From assembly GCA_900322105.1 (NCBI GenBank), contig ONYV01000036.1, positions 1 through 8,154 on the forward strand: a stretch of 8,154 nt of DNA, written 5' to 3'. The notes beneath the pieces were generated by a model that searched no databases, was not told the origin of the DNA, and saw only the letters and a list, made by a program, of their open reading frames with translations. The stretch comes from an uncultured Eubacteriales bacterium (GTDB taxonomy: Bacteria > Bacillota > Clostridia > Oscillospirales > Acutalibacteraceae). The number at the start of each line of letters is the position of its first letter. Position 1 is the first letter of the stretch. A program made the translations under genes and the position numbers. Shown one piece after another: positions 7,250 to 8,154 of this stretch.

Positions 7250-8154
7250 TCAATATTTTACAATGAGATATAAAGTGGCTAAAAACAGCGTGCATAAAGT
7301 GAGAAAGATAATGTGTTTTTTCTTCTGTTCCCACAGCAAACCGATAAATTCACGCAAAAACGCATTCGGGAAAAAGTAAAGTTTGGTTTTAGCGGAAAGT
7401 CCCTTGACAGTCATGCCCAACTTTTGTGCAAGCGTATAGCCACGGAATACATGATAATTTGTCGTTGAAAAGGCGATATTTACGTTTTCGATATTGTCGG
7501 TATCGCTTTCAATGACTTTTTTGGAAAATGCCATGTTCTGATAGGTATTAACGGACTTGTCCTCTTTCAAAATCTGACTTTCGGGAATTCCCTGTTCCAT
7601 GAGGTAGCGTTTCATACTTTCGGCTTCACTGACAACTTCATCACTGCCTTGTCCGCCCGATGGAACGAATTTAGCGTGTTTGTGGAATTTTTCATACTGT
7701 TCACGTTCAAACGTCAATGCACGGTCAATCCTGCCACGCAAAATCGGTGTAGGTGAACCGTCACTTCTGATGGCACAGCCGAGAATGATTATATAATCCA
7801 TCGGCTGTTTTATTTTGTACCTTGTCGAAGCCAATGCACAGAAAACGGTTGAAATGAGCATACATTCCAGATAGCTGAAAACGAGTGAAACGGTTGCCCT
7901 TATGACAGTGAATATATAGTAACCTGTTTCAGAACCGACATTTTCACTGCCTTTGCCGAGCATATATATCATTATAATTCCGCCGATAGCGGCAAAACCC
8001 AGTAAAAATCCAAGTAAAGTTTGTATGCGGAAACCTTCATGCCTGACAAGCTGGATATTGCTGAAACTGAGTGCAACAGCAAACAGCATAAACGGAATAA
8101 TCGTGATTGCCACGAATTCAAAATTGATGTTACAGTATGCGTCCAGAATCGCAT
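7250..8154 (-). CDS. YdcF/DUF218 family membrane protein, N-terminus beyond the right edge
   Basis: Three hundred codons are visible, open to the right edge, so the true start lies outside. A GTG at 8113 could be called a start, but the frame continues upstream as AILDAYCNINFEF, which reads as coding. From the first visible residue, hydrophobic segments lie near 14-33, 44-66 and 78-108, and a final one at about 279-298. Between them is a DUF218 domain (PF02698): YIIILGCAIRSDGSPTP (119-135), VPSGGQGSDEVVSEAESM (163-180), and ILKEDKSVNTYQN (194-206). These are the conserved YdcF/SanA-type motifs. The family is linked to envelope processes, but its reaction is unknown. The protein is probably membrane-anchored with one globular domain. 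It precedes the methyltransferase by 14 bases. Sampled stretches look A+T-richer than gdhA. Confidence 0.88.
   Translation of the reverse strand, partial: AILDAYCNINFEFVAITIIPFMLFAVALSFSNIQLVRHEGFRIQTLLGFLLGFAAIGGIIMIYMLGKGSENVGSETGYYIFTVIRATVSLVFSYLECMLISTVFCALASTRYKIKQPMDYIIILGCAIRSDGSPTPILRGRIDRALTFEREQYEKFHKHAKFVPSGGQGSDEVVSEAESMKRYLMEQGIPESQILKEDKSVNTYQNMAFSKKVIESDTDNIENVNIAFSTTNYHVFRGYTLAQKLGMTVKGLSAKTKLYFFPNAFLREFIGLLWEQKKKHIIFLTLCTLFLATLYLIVKY

Noticed and set aside
7236..7334. A 33-residue N-terminal extension of the methyltransferase from 7334
   Set aside because: It would overlap the end of the YdcF-family gene and its composition is unlike the family; ATG 7235 has AAGGAG at 7 bases.

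Overview
The window looks like a chromosomal segment of a Gram-positive Clostridia member, most likely a Ruminococcus-type member of the Oscillospiraceae. This rests on strong AGGAG-type ribosome binding sites, consensus sigma-A-like promoters, a glutamate dehydrogenase very close to the Clostridium symbiosum type, and the purine gene set. The genus is an inference, not a proof. I see no insertion sequence, CRISPR array, tRNA, rRNA or defence system, and most of the window is ordinary core metabolism.

Left half, minus strand (1-4353): a purine biosynthesis cluster reads right to left as purC (SAICAR synthase), purF (glutamine PRPP amidotransferase), purB (adenylosuccinate lyase), then an AIM24-family protein cut by the left edge. 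The gaps are 98, 29 and 34 bases with no obvious intrinsic terminator, so the four genes probably share a transcript. PurF makes the first committed intermediate, PurC makes SAICAR, and PurB releases fumarate from SAICAR and later from adenylosuccinate. The PurB is unusually similar to the animal-type enzyme.

Centre (4354-4946): a 593-base AT-rich divergent intergenic region separates purC from the glutamate dehydrogenase gene. It holds a good promoter for each gene, a long inverted repeat between them, a dyad just upstream of the gdhA promoter, and a foldable 5' leader for each transcript. Both leaders contain the same ten bases in the sense of transcription. This is the least explained part of the window.

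Right half: gdhA (4947-6287, plus strand) encodes a complete hexameric-type glutamate dehydrogenase and ends at a textbook intrinsic terminator. A second hairpin follows and ends a convergent minus-strand pair: a membrane-anchored YdcF/DUF218 protein (cut by the right edge) and a class I SAM-dependent methyltransferase, 14 bases apart. The pair looks lower in G+C than gdhA in the stretches I counted.

Functionally, gdhA links ammonia and 2-oxoglutarate to glutamate. The purine cluster consumes glutamine and aspartate, so shared nitrogen-responsive control of the divergent region is plausible but unproven.
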